This document shows, in pieces, positions 1-7,705 of a stretch of DNA of 64,000 nucleotides (its first letter is position 1; every line of letters begins with the position of its first letter). Position numbers and translations under genes: made by a program. The stretch lies in the NCBI RefSeq assembly GCF_011440275.1, contig NZ_JAAOIV010000002.1, forward strand, positions 124,001 through 188,000, written 5' to 3'. The notes below the pieces were generated by a model, which worked only from the letters and a program-made list of their open reading frames with translations, made no database searches and was not told the origin of the DNA. This DNA is from Metallococcus carri. Its GTDB lineage: Bacteria > Actinomycetota > Actinomycetes > Actinomycetales > Dermatophilaceae.

Positions 1-447
1 CTCACCCGCGAACACGTCCATGCCGGGGTAAGTCGGCAGGTTCGGACGCGTCCAGGTGCCGGTGGCGTTGATCAGCGCCCGGGTGCGCCAGGCGCGACCG
101 TTGCCGTGGACGATGAGCCACTCCCCCTCACTGGTGACGGCGTCGACGGTGACCGGCCGCTCCACCGGCAGTTGGTGGCGCCGCTCGTAGTCGGCGAAGT
201 AGGCGGGCACGACCTCATTGGCTCGCGCTGACGAGCGGCCCGGTGCGGCCTCGCCCGGCAGGTCGGCCACGCCGTGCACATCGTTCATCGTCAGCGAGTC
301 CCACCGATGCTGCCAGGCACCACCGGGTGACGAATTCGCGTCCAGCACAACGTGATTCACGCCGCGCTGGGTCAGGAAGTATGACGCCGCCAACCCACCT
401 TGACCTGCGCCGATGACGACCGCGTCGACCGTGTTCACGGCATACAT
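1..447 (-). CDS. FAD-dependent oxidoreductase (flavin monooxygenase/CzcO-like), 5' part only
   Basis: The first 149 codons of a gene that runs off the left edge. The ATG at 447 opens a protein whose residues 13-18 read GAGQGG, a Rossmann GxGxxG for FAD. A GGAWQHRWDSL stretch follows near residues 42-52, as in flavin-containing monooxygenase and CzcO-type oxidoreductases, where the Trp/Arg segment lies beside the flavin. The frame stays open to base 1. Substrate cannot be read from this part. The start is inferred from the position of the Rossmann strand; no strong ribosome binding site is visible. Confidence 0.8.
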   Translation of the reverse strand, partial: MYAVNTVDAVVIGAGQGGLAASYFLTQRGVNHVVLDANSSPGGAWQHRWDSLTMNDVHGVADLPGEAAPGRSSARANEVVPAYFADYERRHQLPVERPVTVDAVTSEGEWLIVHGNGRAWRTRALINATGTWTRPNLPTYPGMDVFAGE

Positions 448-515
448 AACGCGCGAGGCGTTCGCTCTATGCCGGCGTCCGGTGCTGCTGTGCGCACCGC
501 GCGGGCTCGGCAGGA

Positions 516-914
516 TCATTCAGGGCTCGCACCGACGACTCGGACAGCGGCGGCGTGCCCGCCCGAGTCGAGCTTGACGTCCCGCGTCCACAGCTCCGCA
601 CCGAGAGCCTCGGCAAGGGCGAGGTAACTCGCGTCGTACGCGGTGTATCGATGGCGCAACCACCAGATGCGCTGTAGCAAGGGCTCAGTGGGATACCGAT
701 CGATCGTGAAGGAGCGATAGGTGGTGAGGGCGTCCTCGGCCACCGCGGGGCCGACCTTCCCGGCAAGGCTGAGACCCCGGAGCGCCGAGACAACTTCGAC
801 GTCGAGCAGGAATGGCGCGCACAGGTCCTCGTCACGCAGAGCTGCGAGGAGCGCAGCTTCGGGCGCTGCCCCGGCGAGCGCGTCCACCATCGCCGAGGCA
901 TCGACCACGATCAA
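516..914 (-). CDS. vapC: VapC-type PIN-domain ribonuclease toxin
   Basis: A 132-residue PIN-domain protein, the usual length for VapC. The four acidic metal-binding positions of the family are visible: Asp5 in VVDAS, Glu40 in LDVEVV, Asp94 in AYDASY and Asp112 in TRDVKL. VapC toxins cleave RNA, often tRNA anticodon loops or the sarcin-ricin loop, when not bound by antitoxin. The gene overlaps the end of the upstream antitoxin gene by four bases, so the pair is probably translated together. The RNA target cannot be predicted from sequence. Confidence 0.9.
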   Translation of the reverse strand: MIVVDASAMVDALAGAAPEAALLAALRDEDLCAPFLLDVEVVSALRGLSLAGKVGPAVAEDALTTYRSFTIDRYPTEPLLQRIWWLRHRYTAYDASYLALAEALGAELWTRDVKLDSGGHAAAVRVVGASPE

Positions 915-1138
915 CGACGGCCTTCCCGCACGGTTCGGACGACGTCGTCTCCGGTCGGCAGATCCCGGCGATCAAGTCGTTGCAGGCGTTCCACCAACTC
1001 GGCGTTGCTTGGGCTTGCGGCCAACCGGGTGAGAGCCGTCGCGACATATGCCGACAGAGATATGCCCTCAGCAGCCGCGCGCGCTTTGAGGCGCTTGGCC
1101 ACGTCTGGGTCCACGTCACGGATGTAGAGAGTTGCCAT
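911..1138 (-). CDS. vapB: VapB-type ribbon-helix-helix antitoxin
   Basis: A 75-residue protein starting MATLYIRDVDPD, an N-terminal strand typical of FitA/VapB ribbon-helix-helix antitoxins. A helix-turn-helix (residues about 11-40) and a charged C-terminal tail follow; the tail would neutralise the toxin. I use the ATG at 1138; a GTG two codons upstream (1144) is equally in frame. A perfect palindrome at 1144-1166 touches the start, so VapB or VapBC probably represses its own promoter there, the usual conditional-cooperativity arrangement. vapC follows with a four-base overlap. Confidence 0.88.
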   Translation of the reverse strand: MATLYIRDVDPDVAKRLKARAAAEGISLSAYVATALTRLAASPSNAELVERLQRLDRRDLPTGDDVVRTVREGRR

Positions 1139-1143
1139 TGCCA

Positions 1144-1166
1144 CATGCTAGCACTCTGCTAGCATG
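1144..1166 (-). promoter_or_regulatory. Probable VapB operator palindrome
   Basis: Two 8-bp arms, CATGCTAG and CTAGCATG, form a perfect inverted repeat around a 7-nt centre. The same bases contain two tandem copies of the self-palindromic octamer TGCTAGCA (1146-1153 and 1157-1164), 11 bp apart, about one helical turn. That suits two ribbon-helix-helix dimers bound on one face. The site abuts the vapB start, so occupancy would block transcription or initiation. Function is inferred from position and symmetry. Confidence 0.65.
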
Positions 1167-1181
1167 CGACCTTCGGAAAGT

Positions 1182-1281
1182 TGGTCGCTATAGCCGCCGG
1201 AAAGCCCTAATACGGGTGTTGGAACCCCGACAGGCGTAGTAGAGGAATCTGGTCGCTATAGCCGCCGGATTCCTTTACTAC
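1182..1281. repeat. Duplicated 20-bp intergenic motif, one copy inside a hairpin
   Basis: The 20-mer TGGTCGCTATAGCCGCCGGA occurs exactly at 1182-1201 and 1250-1269, and similarity extends into both flanks, giving an imperfect tandem repeat with a 68-bp period. The second copy forms the loop of a hairpin: GTAGTAGAGGAATC (1236-1249) pairs with GATTCCTTTACTAC (1268-1281), 14 bp with one G-T wobble. It lies just past the 3' end of crcB on the minus strand, so it may act as an RNA 3' structure, although no T-run follows. It is unlike known riboswitches. Confidence 0.6.
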
Positions 1282-1286
1282 TGGTG

Positions 1287-1745
1287 TCAGAGGGAGCTGA
1301 GGCCCAGCCCGAGGAAGGCGGCCGCGGCCGAGCCGACCAGCGACAGCACCGCGTACGCCACCGCCATCCGTGCGCCGGCTGCCGCCCTGGGTGCGCCGGC
1401 TGCCGTCGCCTGGGCACCGCTGGCTGGCGCCTGGGTGCCACCTGTTTCCGGCGAGGGGCGTCGGCCCGCCTCCCAGAGCCGGAAGGTCTCGACGCTCGCG
1501 GTGCTGAAGGTGGTGAACCCACCACAGAAGCCGGTGCCGAGTATCGCCTTGACCGTCGGGCTCGCACCCGGCATCTGATGCGTCAGAGCGCCGGTGAGCA
1601 GGCCGAGCAGGAAGGAGCCGATGACGTTGATCATCACGGTTCCCCACGGGATCGGGCCGCGGCGATGCCGGTTCACCAGCGAGTCGAAGACGAACCGCGC
1701 CACCGCGCCAAGCCCGCCACCGAGGGCCACAAGCACCGGGATCAC
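1287..1745 (-). CDS. crcB: Fluoride-specific ion channel CrcB/Fluc, subunit 2
   Basis: A 152-residue four-helix membrane protein of the Fluc family, which exports fluoride through dual-topology dimers. The pore signature GGFTTFST is at residues 75-82 and the conserved membrane Asn in INVIGS is residue 40. The GTG at 1745 is chosen because GAGGGG lies just upstream and no in-frame ATG exists before the channel core. Between helices 3 and 4 (about residues 93-126) it carries an Ala/Gly/Pro-rich insertion not present in its neighbour. It lies 37 bp after the other crcB gene; such pairs commonly form heterodimeric channels. Confidence 0.88.
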   Translation of the reverse strand: MIPVLVALGGGLGAVARFVFDSLVNRHRRGPIPWGTVMINVIGSFLLGLLTGALTHQMPGASPTVKAILGTGFCGGFTTFSTASVETFRLWEAGRRPSPETGGTQAPASGAQATAAGAPRAAAGARMAVAYAVLSLVGSAAAAFLGLGLSSL

Positions 1746-1782
1746 GCGAGCCCCTCGAATGACGAGGCGGTGAGCATCCTGG

Positions 1783-2208
1783 TCATGCCCGCTCCCCCAG
1801 CCGACGGGCGAACAGAGCGCCCGCCGCGGCGGCCAGCACACCCAGGCACACGGTCGCCACGGCATACCCGATGGCGGACGCGACCCCGAGCCCGGTGATC
1901 TCGACCGCGAACGTGCTGTAGGTCGTGAACCCGCCGAGCAGGCCGGTGCCGACCCCGAGGCGGATCCGACGACGTATGCCGACGTCGGGCCCCCGGCCGA
2001 GCACCTCCAGCAACGCTGCGAGCAGGAAGGCGCCGACGAGATTGATGAGGAAGGTCGCCCACGGCCAGCCACCGTGCGCCGGCGCAGCGTCCTCAAGGGC
2101 CGCGCGAATCGCCGTCCCCGCACAGCCGCCGACGAACACCAGACCGAGCAGCGCGGGGTCCTGGTGGACGCCGCGCGATGACGCGATATCCGGGTCGATG
2201 GACTCCAT
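1783..2208 (-). CDS. crcB: Fluoride-specific ion channel CrcB/Fluc, subunit 1
   Basis: A 141-residue Fluc channel protein with the GGFTTYSTF signature at residues 92-100, the conserved Asn56 in LINLVG and four hydrophobic segments. Its ATG immediately follows the TAG of the upstream UvrA-like gene, so the two are probably translationally coupled. The second crcB gene follows in the same direction. No fluoride riboswitch can stand directly in front of it, because the upstream bases are coding. It probably pairs with the next gene as an antiparallel or heteromeric fluoride channel in the cytoplasmic membrane. Confidence 0.9.
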   Translation of the reverse strand: MESIDPDIASSRGVHQDPALLGLVFVGGCAGTAIRAALEDAAPAHGGWPWATFLINLVGAFLLAALLEVLGRGPDVGIRRRIRLGVGTGLLGGFTTYSTFAVEITGLGVASAIGYAVATVCLGVLAAAAGALFARRLGERA

Positions 2209-4566
2209 CTACCGCACGTACTCCGCGAGGTGCTTGCCGGTCAGCGTCGAGTGCTTCTTCACCAACTCGGCGGGCGTGCCTTCGAAGACGATCCGGCCGC
2301 CGTCCTGCCCGGCGCCCGGACCGAGATCGATGATCCAGTCGGCGTGCGCCATCACGGCCTGGTGGTGCTCGATGACGATCACCGATTTGCCCGAGTCGAC
2401 CAGCCGGTCGAGCATCGCCAGCAGCTTCTCGACATCGGCCAGGTGCAGGCCGGTGGTCGGCTCGTCGAGCACGTAGATGTCGCCCTTGTCGGCCATCTGC
2501 GCGGCGAGCTTGAGCCGCTGCCGCTCACCGCCGGACAGCGTCGTCAGCGGCTGGCCGAGACGGATGTATCCCAGACCGACGTCGACCAGTCGGCCCAGGA
2601 TCTTGGCCGCCGCCGGCACCTTCGCCGCACCCTCGGAGAAAAACGAAAGTGCCTCTGCCGCAGGCAGATCCAGCACCTCGGCGATGTTCTTGCCGCCGAA
2701 GGTGTAATCGAGCACGGCCGCCTGGAAGCGCTTGCCCTCACACTCCTCGCAGGTCGTGGACACCGTCGCCATCATGCCCAGATCGGTGAAGACCACGCCC
2801 GCTCCGTTGCAGGTCGGGCACGCCCCCTCGGAGTTGGCACTGAATAGCGCGGGCTTGACGCCATTGGCCTTGGCGAAGGCCTTGCGGATCGGCTCCAGCA
2901 GTCCGGTATAGGTCGCCGGGTTGCTGCGCCGCGAGCCCTTGATCGCGGTCTGGTCGACGGTGATCACGCCGTCCATCGGGGAGACCGAACCGTTGATCAG
3001 CGAGCTCTTGCCCGACCCGGCGACCCCGGTGACGGCAACGAGCACACCGAGCGGGATGTCCACGTCGACATCCTGCAGGTTGTGCGCGGAGGCCCCGCGC
3101 ACCTCGAGACTGCCCGAGGGGGTGCGGACTTCCTCCTTGAGCGACGCGCGATCGTCGAGGTGCCGCCCGGTCAGGGTCTTGCTCTTGCGCAACCCGGCAA
3201 CGGTCCCCTCGAAAACCACCCGGCCACCGTCCGAGCCGGCTCCCGGACCGAGGTCGACGACATGGTCGGCGATGGCAATGGTCTCGGGCTTGTGCTCCAC
3301 CACGAGCACGGTGTTTCCCTTGTCCCGCAACTGAATCAGCAGATCGTTCATCCGCTGTATGTCGTGCGGGTGCAGCCCGATCGTCGGCTCGTCGAAGACA
3401 TAGGTCACATCGGTCAGCGACGACCCCAGATGACGGATCATCCGGGTGCGCTGTGACTCGCCGCCGGACAGGGTGCCGGAGGGTCGATCCAGGCTGAGGT
3501 AACCCAGGCCGATCCCGACGAAGGCGTCCAGATGGTGCTGCAATCCCTTGAGCAGCGGCGCGACCGAGGGCTCCTTGATGCCGCGCACCCATTCGGCCAG
3601 ATCGGTGATCTGCAACCGGCAGACATCGGCGATGCTCATCGTCCCGATCCGCGACTCGCGCGCGCCCTCGGCCAGGCGGGTGCCGTCGCACTCCGGACAG
3701 GTCTGGAAGGTGATCGCCCGCTCGACGAAGGCCCGGATGTGCGGCTGCATCGCCTCGGGATCCTTGGCCAGCATCGACTTGGTGATCTTGGGGATCAGAC
3801 CCTCGTAGGTGAGGTTGATGCCGTCGACCTTGATCTTGGTCGGCTCTTTGTAGAGCAGGTCGTGCAGCTCGCGCTTGGTGTACTTCTTGATCGGCTTGTC
3901 CGGGTCGAAGAAGCCGCTGCCGCGATAGATCCGGCCGTACCAGCCGTCCATGCTGTAGCCAGGGATGGTCAGTGCGCCCTCGTTGAGCGAGAGCTCCTCG
4001 TCATACAGCGCGGTGAGATCGAAGTCGCTGACCTGGCCGCGCCCCTCGCACCGCGGGCACATGCCGCCGGTGCGCTGGTAGGTCGCCTTCTGCGCCCGCG
4101 TCTTGTCGCCGCGCTGCACCGTGATCGCGCCGCTGCCCGACACCGAGGCGACATTGAAGGCGTATGCCGCAGGCCCGCCGATGTGCGGTTTTGCCAAGCG
4201 GGAGAACAGGATTCGCAACATGGCGTTGGCGTCGGTGACGGTGCCGACAGTGGACCGTGGGTTGGCTCCCATCCGCTCCTGGTCGACGATGATCGCGGTC
4301 GTCAGCCCCTCCAGCAGGTCGACATCCGGGCGGGCCAGGGTCGGCATGAAGCCCTGCACGAACGCGCTGTAGGTCTCGTTGATCATCCGCTGGGACTCCG
4401 CGGCGATCGTGCCAAAGACCAGTGAGCTCTTGCCCGAGCCGGAGACGCCGGTGAAGACCGTCAGCCGCCGCTTGGGCAGCTCCACGTCGACATCCTGCAG
4501 GTTGTTCTCGCGGGCGCCGTGCACCCGGATCAGGTCGTGCGTGTCTGCGGTATGAGTCGTCGCCAC
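2209..4566 (-). CDS. Short UvrA-like ABC ATPase
   Basis: A 785-residue protein with two ABC ATPase modules in the UvrA arrangement. The first Walker A (GVSGSGKSS) is at residues 40-48, followed by zinc-knuckle pairs CPRC and CPEC and the signature LSGGESQR; the second half has GVAGSGKSS, CPTC/CEEC and LSGGERQR. Housekeeping UvrA is about 950 residues, so this is one of the shorter UvrA paralogues (UvrA2/DrrC-like), linked in other actinobacteria to DNA repair or drug tolerance. The GTG at 4566 is chosen because the conserved domain starts about 13 residues later; its ribosome binding site is weak. crcB follows without a gap. Confidence 0.85.
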   Translation of the reverse strand: MATTHTADTHDLIRVHGARENNLQDVDVELPKRRLTVFTGVSGSGKSSLVFGTIAAESQRMINETYSAFVQGFMPTLARPDVDLLEGLTTAIIVDQERMGANPRSTVGTVTDANAMLRILFSRLAKPHIGGPAAYAFNVASVSGSGAITVQRGDKTRAQKATYQRTGGMCPRCEGRGQVSDFDLTALYDEELSLNEGALTIPGYSMDGWYGRIYRGSGFFDPDKPIKKYTKRELHDLLYKEPTKIKVDGINLTYEGLIPKITKSMLAKDPEAMQPHIRAFVERAITFQTCPECDGTRLAEGARESRIGTMSIADVCRLQITDLAEWVRGIKEPSVAPLLKGLQHHLDAFVGIGLGYLSLDRPSGTLSGGESQRTRMIRHLGSSLTDVTYVFDEPTIGLHPHDIQRMNDLLIQLRDKGNTVLVVEHKPETIAIADHVVDLGPGAGSDGGRVVFEGTVAGLRKSKTLTGRHLDDRASLKEEVRTPSGSLEVRGASAHNLQDVDVDIPLGVLVAVTGVAGSGKSSLINGSVSPMDGVITVDQTAIKGSRRSNPATYTGLLEPIRKAFAKANGVKPALFSANSEGACPTCNGAGVVFTDLGMMATVSTTCEECEGKRFQAAVLDYTFGGKNIAEVLDLPAAEALSFFSEGAAKVPAAAKILGRLVDVGLGYIRLGQPLTTLSGGERQRLKLAAQMADKGDIYVLDEPTTGLHLADVEKLLAMLDRLVDSGKSVIVIEHHQAVMAHADWIIDLGPGAGQDGGRIVFEGTPAELVKKHSTLTGKHLAEYVR

Positions 4567-4668
4567 GGGATGCAGTCTGGCACCGACGCATCGGACGGCG
4601 CCCAAGCGTGCGGCAGCGCAGGCGGCAATGGCACGATGCTGGGGCACCCCAAACTGCCGAGGAGGCTG

Positions 4669-5697
4669 ATGCACGTGGTGACCCAGCAGGTGATCGCACC
4701 CCCTGCCCGGGCAGGAATGTTCCTGGTCATCACCGTCGACGAAGGCGCCGAGGACGCCGCCGCTGCTCTGCTCACCGAGATCTCCGGTCTCACCCGCTCG
4801 GTCGCCTTCCGCGTGCCTGACGACGGGCTCAACTGCGTCATCGGCATCGGCGCGCACCTGTGGGACCGGCTGTATGGCGAGGACACCCGGCCGCTGCACT
4901 TGCACCCCTTCCAGGAGATCCGTGGGGCCAAGCACACCGCGCCGGCCACCGAGGGCGACCTGCTGGTGCACCTGCGCTGCCGCGAGATGGGCCCGTGCTT
5001 CGAGCTCGCGCGCATCATCGCCCGCCGACTCGTCGGCATCGGGCAGGTCGTCGACGAGGTGCACGGCTTCAAGTTCTTCGACGAGCGCGACCTGCTCGGC
5101 TTCGTCGACGGCACCGAGAACCCCGAAGGCGACGCGGCGGTGGCCGCGGTCACGGTCGGCGAGGAGGATCCGGCATACGCCGGAGGCAGTTATGTGATCG
5201 TGCAGAAGTACCTGCACGACATGACGAGCTGGGACGCGCTGTCGGTCGAGGAGCAGGAGCGCGTCATCGGTCGCTCCAAGCTGGACGACATCGAGATGGC
5301 CGACGACGTCAAGCCCGCCAACGCGCACATCACCCTCAACGTGATCGAGGACGACGAGGGCAACCAGCTGCAGATCCTGCGCGACAACATGCCCTTCGGC
5401 GAGGTGGGTGACGGCACGTCCGGCACCTACTTCATCGGGTATGCCGCCGATCCCGGCGTCACCGAGCGGATGCTGCGCAATATGTTCATCGGCGACCCGC
5501 CCGGCACCTACGACCGGATCCTCGACTTCTCGGTCGCGCACACCGGCGCGCTGTTCTTCACCCCGTCCATCGACTTCCTGGACGACCCGCACCCAGTGGC
5601 GCGCGACGCCACCCCAGCACCCGATCCGGCGCCGAGCGACGGATCGCTTCGCATCGGCAGTCTCCACCGACGCACCCGAGAAAGGGGCACCCGATGA
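4669..5697 (+). CDS. DyP-type heme peroxidase, encapsulin cargo
   Basis: A 342-residue dye-decolourising peroxidase. The GxxDG motif reads GFVDGTENP (residues 144-152, catalytic Asp147), the proximal heme ligand is His220 in ANAHITLN, and the distal Arg is Arg238 in QILRDN. After the fold a Pro/Ala linker leads to SDGSLRIGSL (323-332), closely matching the cargo-loading peptide of family-1 encapsulins. The start at 4669 follows GAGGAGG at good spacing. The stop overlaps the shell gene start (ATGA at 5694-5697). The enzyme should be packaged inside the encapsulin and use H2O2. Ten residues follow the targeting core, which is slightly unusual. Confidence 0.95.
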   Translation: MHVVTQQVIAPPARAGMFLVITVDEGAEDAAAALLTEISGLTRSVAFRVPDDGLNCVIGIGAHLWDRLYGEDTRPLHLHPFQEIRGAKHTAPATEGDLLVHLRCREMGPCFELARIIARRLVGIGQVVDEVHGFKFFDERDLLGFVDGTENPEGDAAVAAVTVGEEDPAYAGGSYVIVQKYLHDMTSWDALSVEEQERVIGRSKLDDIEMADDVKPANAHITLNVIEDDEGNQLQILRDNMPFGEVGDGTSGTYFIGYAADPGVTERMLRNMFIGDPPGTYDRILDFSVAHTGALFFTPSIDFLDDPHPVARDATPAPDPAPSDGSLRIGSLHRRTRERGTR

Positions 5698-6542
5698 ACA
5701 ACCTGCACCGCGAACTCGCACCGATCACCGCGGCCGCGTGGGCCGAGATCGAGCAAGAGGCGCGCCGCACCTTCGAGCGGCGCATCGCCGGCCGCCGGGT
5801 GGTCGACGTGCCCGAGCCGAAGGGTCCGGCCTTCTCCGCGGTCGGCACCGGGCACCTGGCCGAGCTCGCCTCCCCCGTCGACGGGGTGCAGGCGCGGCAG
5901 CGCCAGGTGCGCCCGGTGATCGAGCTGCGGGCGACCTTCACCGTGTCCCGCGATGCGGTCGACGACGTCGAGCGTGGTTCGACCGACTCCGACTGGCAGC
6001 CGGTCAAGGATGCCGCCGAACTGATGGCGTCCGCCGAGAACCGCACCGTCTTCTACGGCGCGGAGTCCGCCGGCATCACCGGCATCGTGCCCAGCAGTTC
6101 CAACACCGCGGTGACGCTGCCGCAGGATGTGCGCGAATATCCTGCCGCGGTCGCCCAGGCGCTCAACGCATTGCGGCTGGCCGGTGTCGACGGCCCCTAC
6201 AACTTGCTGCTGTCCCCCACGCTCTACACCGCGGTCGCCGAGACCTCCGACCACGGCTATCCGGTGCGCGACCATCTGGCGCGGATCGTCGGCGACGGCG
6301 ACATCATCTGGGCGCCCGGGCTGGACGGCGGCCTCGTGGTCACCGAGCGAGGCGGCGACTTCGAGCTGCTGCTCGGCCAGGACCTGTCGATCGGCTATCT
6401 GTCGCATGACGCCGACACCATCGACCTCTACCTGCAGGAGTCGCTGACCTTCCGGGTCAACACCGACGAGGCGAGCGTGGTCATCAGCGAGGCCTCGTCC
6501 AGTGGCCGGCAGCGCAGCTCGAGCCGCTCGCGCAGCCGCTGA
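5694..6542 (+). CDS. Family 1 encapsulin shell protein
   Basis: A 282-residue HK97-fold shell protein (linocin M18/CFP29 family). It begins MNNLHRELAPIT, the N-terminal helix that forms the cargo-binding groove, and continues through the conserved GPAFSAVGTG and DLSIGYLSHD segments. Family members of this size assemble into 60-subunit cages about 24 nm across. It overlaps the DyP cargo gene by four bases, forming a two-gene operon. The last 15 residues (268-282) form an unusual tail, SSSGRQRSSSRSRSR. In characterised family-1 shells the C-terminus points outward, so this would be a basic surface extension; its role is unknown. Confidence 0.95.
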   Translation: MNNLHRELAPITAAAWAEIEQEARRTFERRIAGRRVVDVPEPKGPAFSAVGTGHLAELASPVDGVQARQRQVRPVIELRATFTVSRDAVDDVERGSTDSDWQPVKDAAELMASAENRTVFYGAESAGITGIVPSSSNTAVTLPQDVREYPAAVAQALNALRLAGVDGPYNLLLSPTLYTAVAETSDHGYPVRDHLARIVGDGDIIWAPGLDGGLVVTERGGDFELLLGQDLSIGYLSHDADTIDLYLQESLTFRVNTDEASVVISEASSSGRQRSSSRSRSR

Positions 6543-6546
6543 GGCG

Positions 6547-7647
6547 TCACCCGCCCAGGACGAGCTCGAGGTCGAGCAGCCGCGCGAGGTCCCGGAGTTC
6601 TGCCGTCACCTCGCGGTGGAGGCGAGCGCTGAAGGGCTCGTCCTCGTGGATCGCGTTGACGCGCAAAACGCCTGAGCGCCAATCGGATTCGGCATCAACC
6701 TTGCCGACGAACCGGTCTCCGGACAGGATCGGCAGCGCGAAATAGCCCCACCGTCGCTTTGTCGCCGGCTTGTACATCTCCAGCTGGTAGTCGAACTCGA
6801 AGATCTCCACCATCCGCTTGCGGTCGTAGATCACCCGGTCGAGCGGGGACACGATCGCGCACCTGCCGCTGAACCGTCCCTCGAGGTATGCCGGGTCGAC
6901 CTGCCAGCGCCCCCGCACGCCCTCCACCACCGCCTCCTCCCCCGCCTCGCCGACGTCGACCGGTTCGGCCGACGGCTGCTTGGCCGCCCTGGCGCGGGCG
7001 ATGCCGAGCGAGCGCAACCGGTCCTCGTTGCGGCGGGCGACCGACTCGGCATGCGGGATGGCGGGAGCGGTCGGATAGACGCGAGATGCGATGTCCCACA
7101 CCGCTTCTCGACCCTCGCGGCCCGCGATCGCGATCTCGCCGCGCTGCGACATCAGGTCGATGAGCATGCGCCGGTTGCGGTTGTTGTTCCACCCGCTGGA
7201 GCGCCAGGACACATCGACGCTGTCCGGCAACTGAGCCGCCGGCAACGGGCCGTCGGCGGTCAGCGTGTCGAGGATCTCGCGACGGGCCAGGTCGTTGGCC
7301 GCCATCCAGTCTTGCAGGTCTTCCTGCCAGTCCGCGAGCGGCTCGGGGCCCGGCCAGCTGTCCTGCTCCGCCTTGATCACCGGAAAGTCGGCCGCGGGAC
7401 GCAGGAAACCGTCGATCTCGAGCAGCTCGCCGGTGGCCAGCGCGGACCGCAGGTGCTCCCGCTCGAAGTGCCGCCCGAGCCGGCTCCAGCAGACCAACTC
7501 GGCGTTCGGAGCGACATACGAGGTCTGATCGTGCTGGATTGCGCGCAGCCGACCGGTCAGCTCGGTCAGGTCGTTCGGCCGGCCGGCATCCAGCAGCGCC
7601 GCGCGGATCGCCACCCGGCGCGCCTGCTGGCGGGAGAGCTTGAGCAC
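6547..7647 (-). CDS. Winged-helix YcaQ-family protein (putative DNA crosslink glycosylase)
   Basis: A 366-residue member of the HTH_42/YcaQ family; E. coli YcaQ and Streptomyces AlkZ in this family unhook interstrand crosslinks by base excision. It opens LSRQQARRVAIRAALL, the first winged-helix segment, and carries the later motif CAIVSPLDRVIYDRKR with WGYFALPIL, typical of the family core. The GTG at 7647 is the only start close to the conserved N-terminus; its ribosome binding site is poor. Its 3' end lies four bases from the encapsulin stop. Whether it is a true glycosylase is not settled by sequence alone. Confidence 0.8.
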   Translation of the reverse strand: MLKLSRQQARRVAIRAALLDAGRPNDLTELTGRLRAIQHDQTSYVAPNAELVCWSRLGRHFEREHLRSALATGELLEIDGFLRPAADFPVIKAEQDSWPGPEPLADWQEDLQDWMAANDLARREILDTLTADGPLPAAQLPDSVDVSWRSSGWNNNRNRRMLIDLMSQRGEIAIAGREGREAVWDIASRVYPTAPAIPHAESVARRNEDRLRSLGIARARAAKQPSAEPVDVGEAGEEAVVEGVRGRWQVDPAYLEGRFSGRCAIVSPLDRVIYDRKRMVEIFEFDYQLEMYKPATKRRWGYFALPILSGDRFVGKVDAESDWRSGVLRVNAIHEDEPFSARLHREVTAELRDLARLLDLELVLGG

Positions 7648-7705
7648 GGAGGCGACTCTAGGCCCGGGTGCTCTCGCAGCGCACGACGTCGGCGACGATG
7701 GGCAG

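Noticed and set aside
1746-2260. Fluoride riboswitch ahead of crcB
   Set aside because: The bases before the first crcB are the coding end of the UvrA-like gene, and the second gene has only 37 bp of spacing; no crcB-motif consensus is visible.
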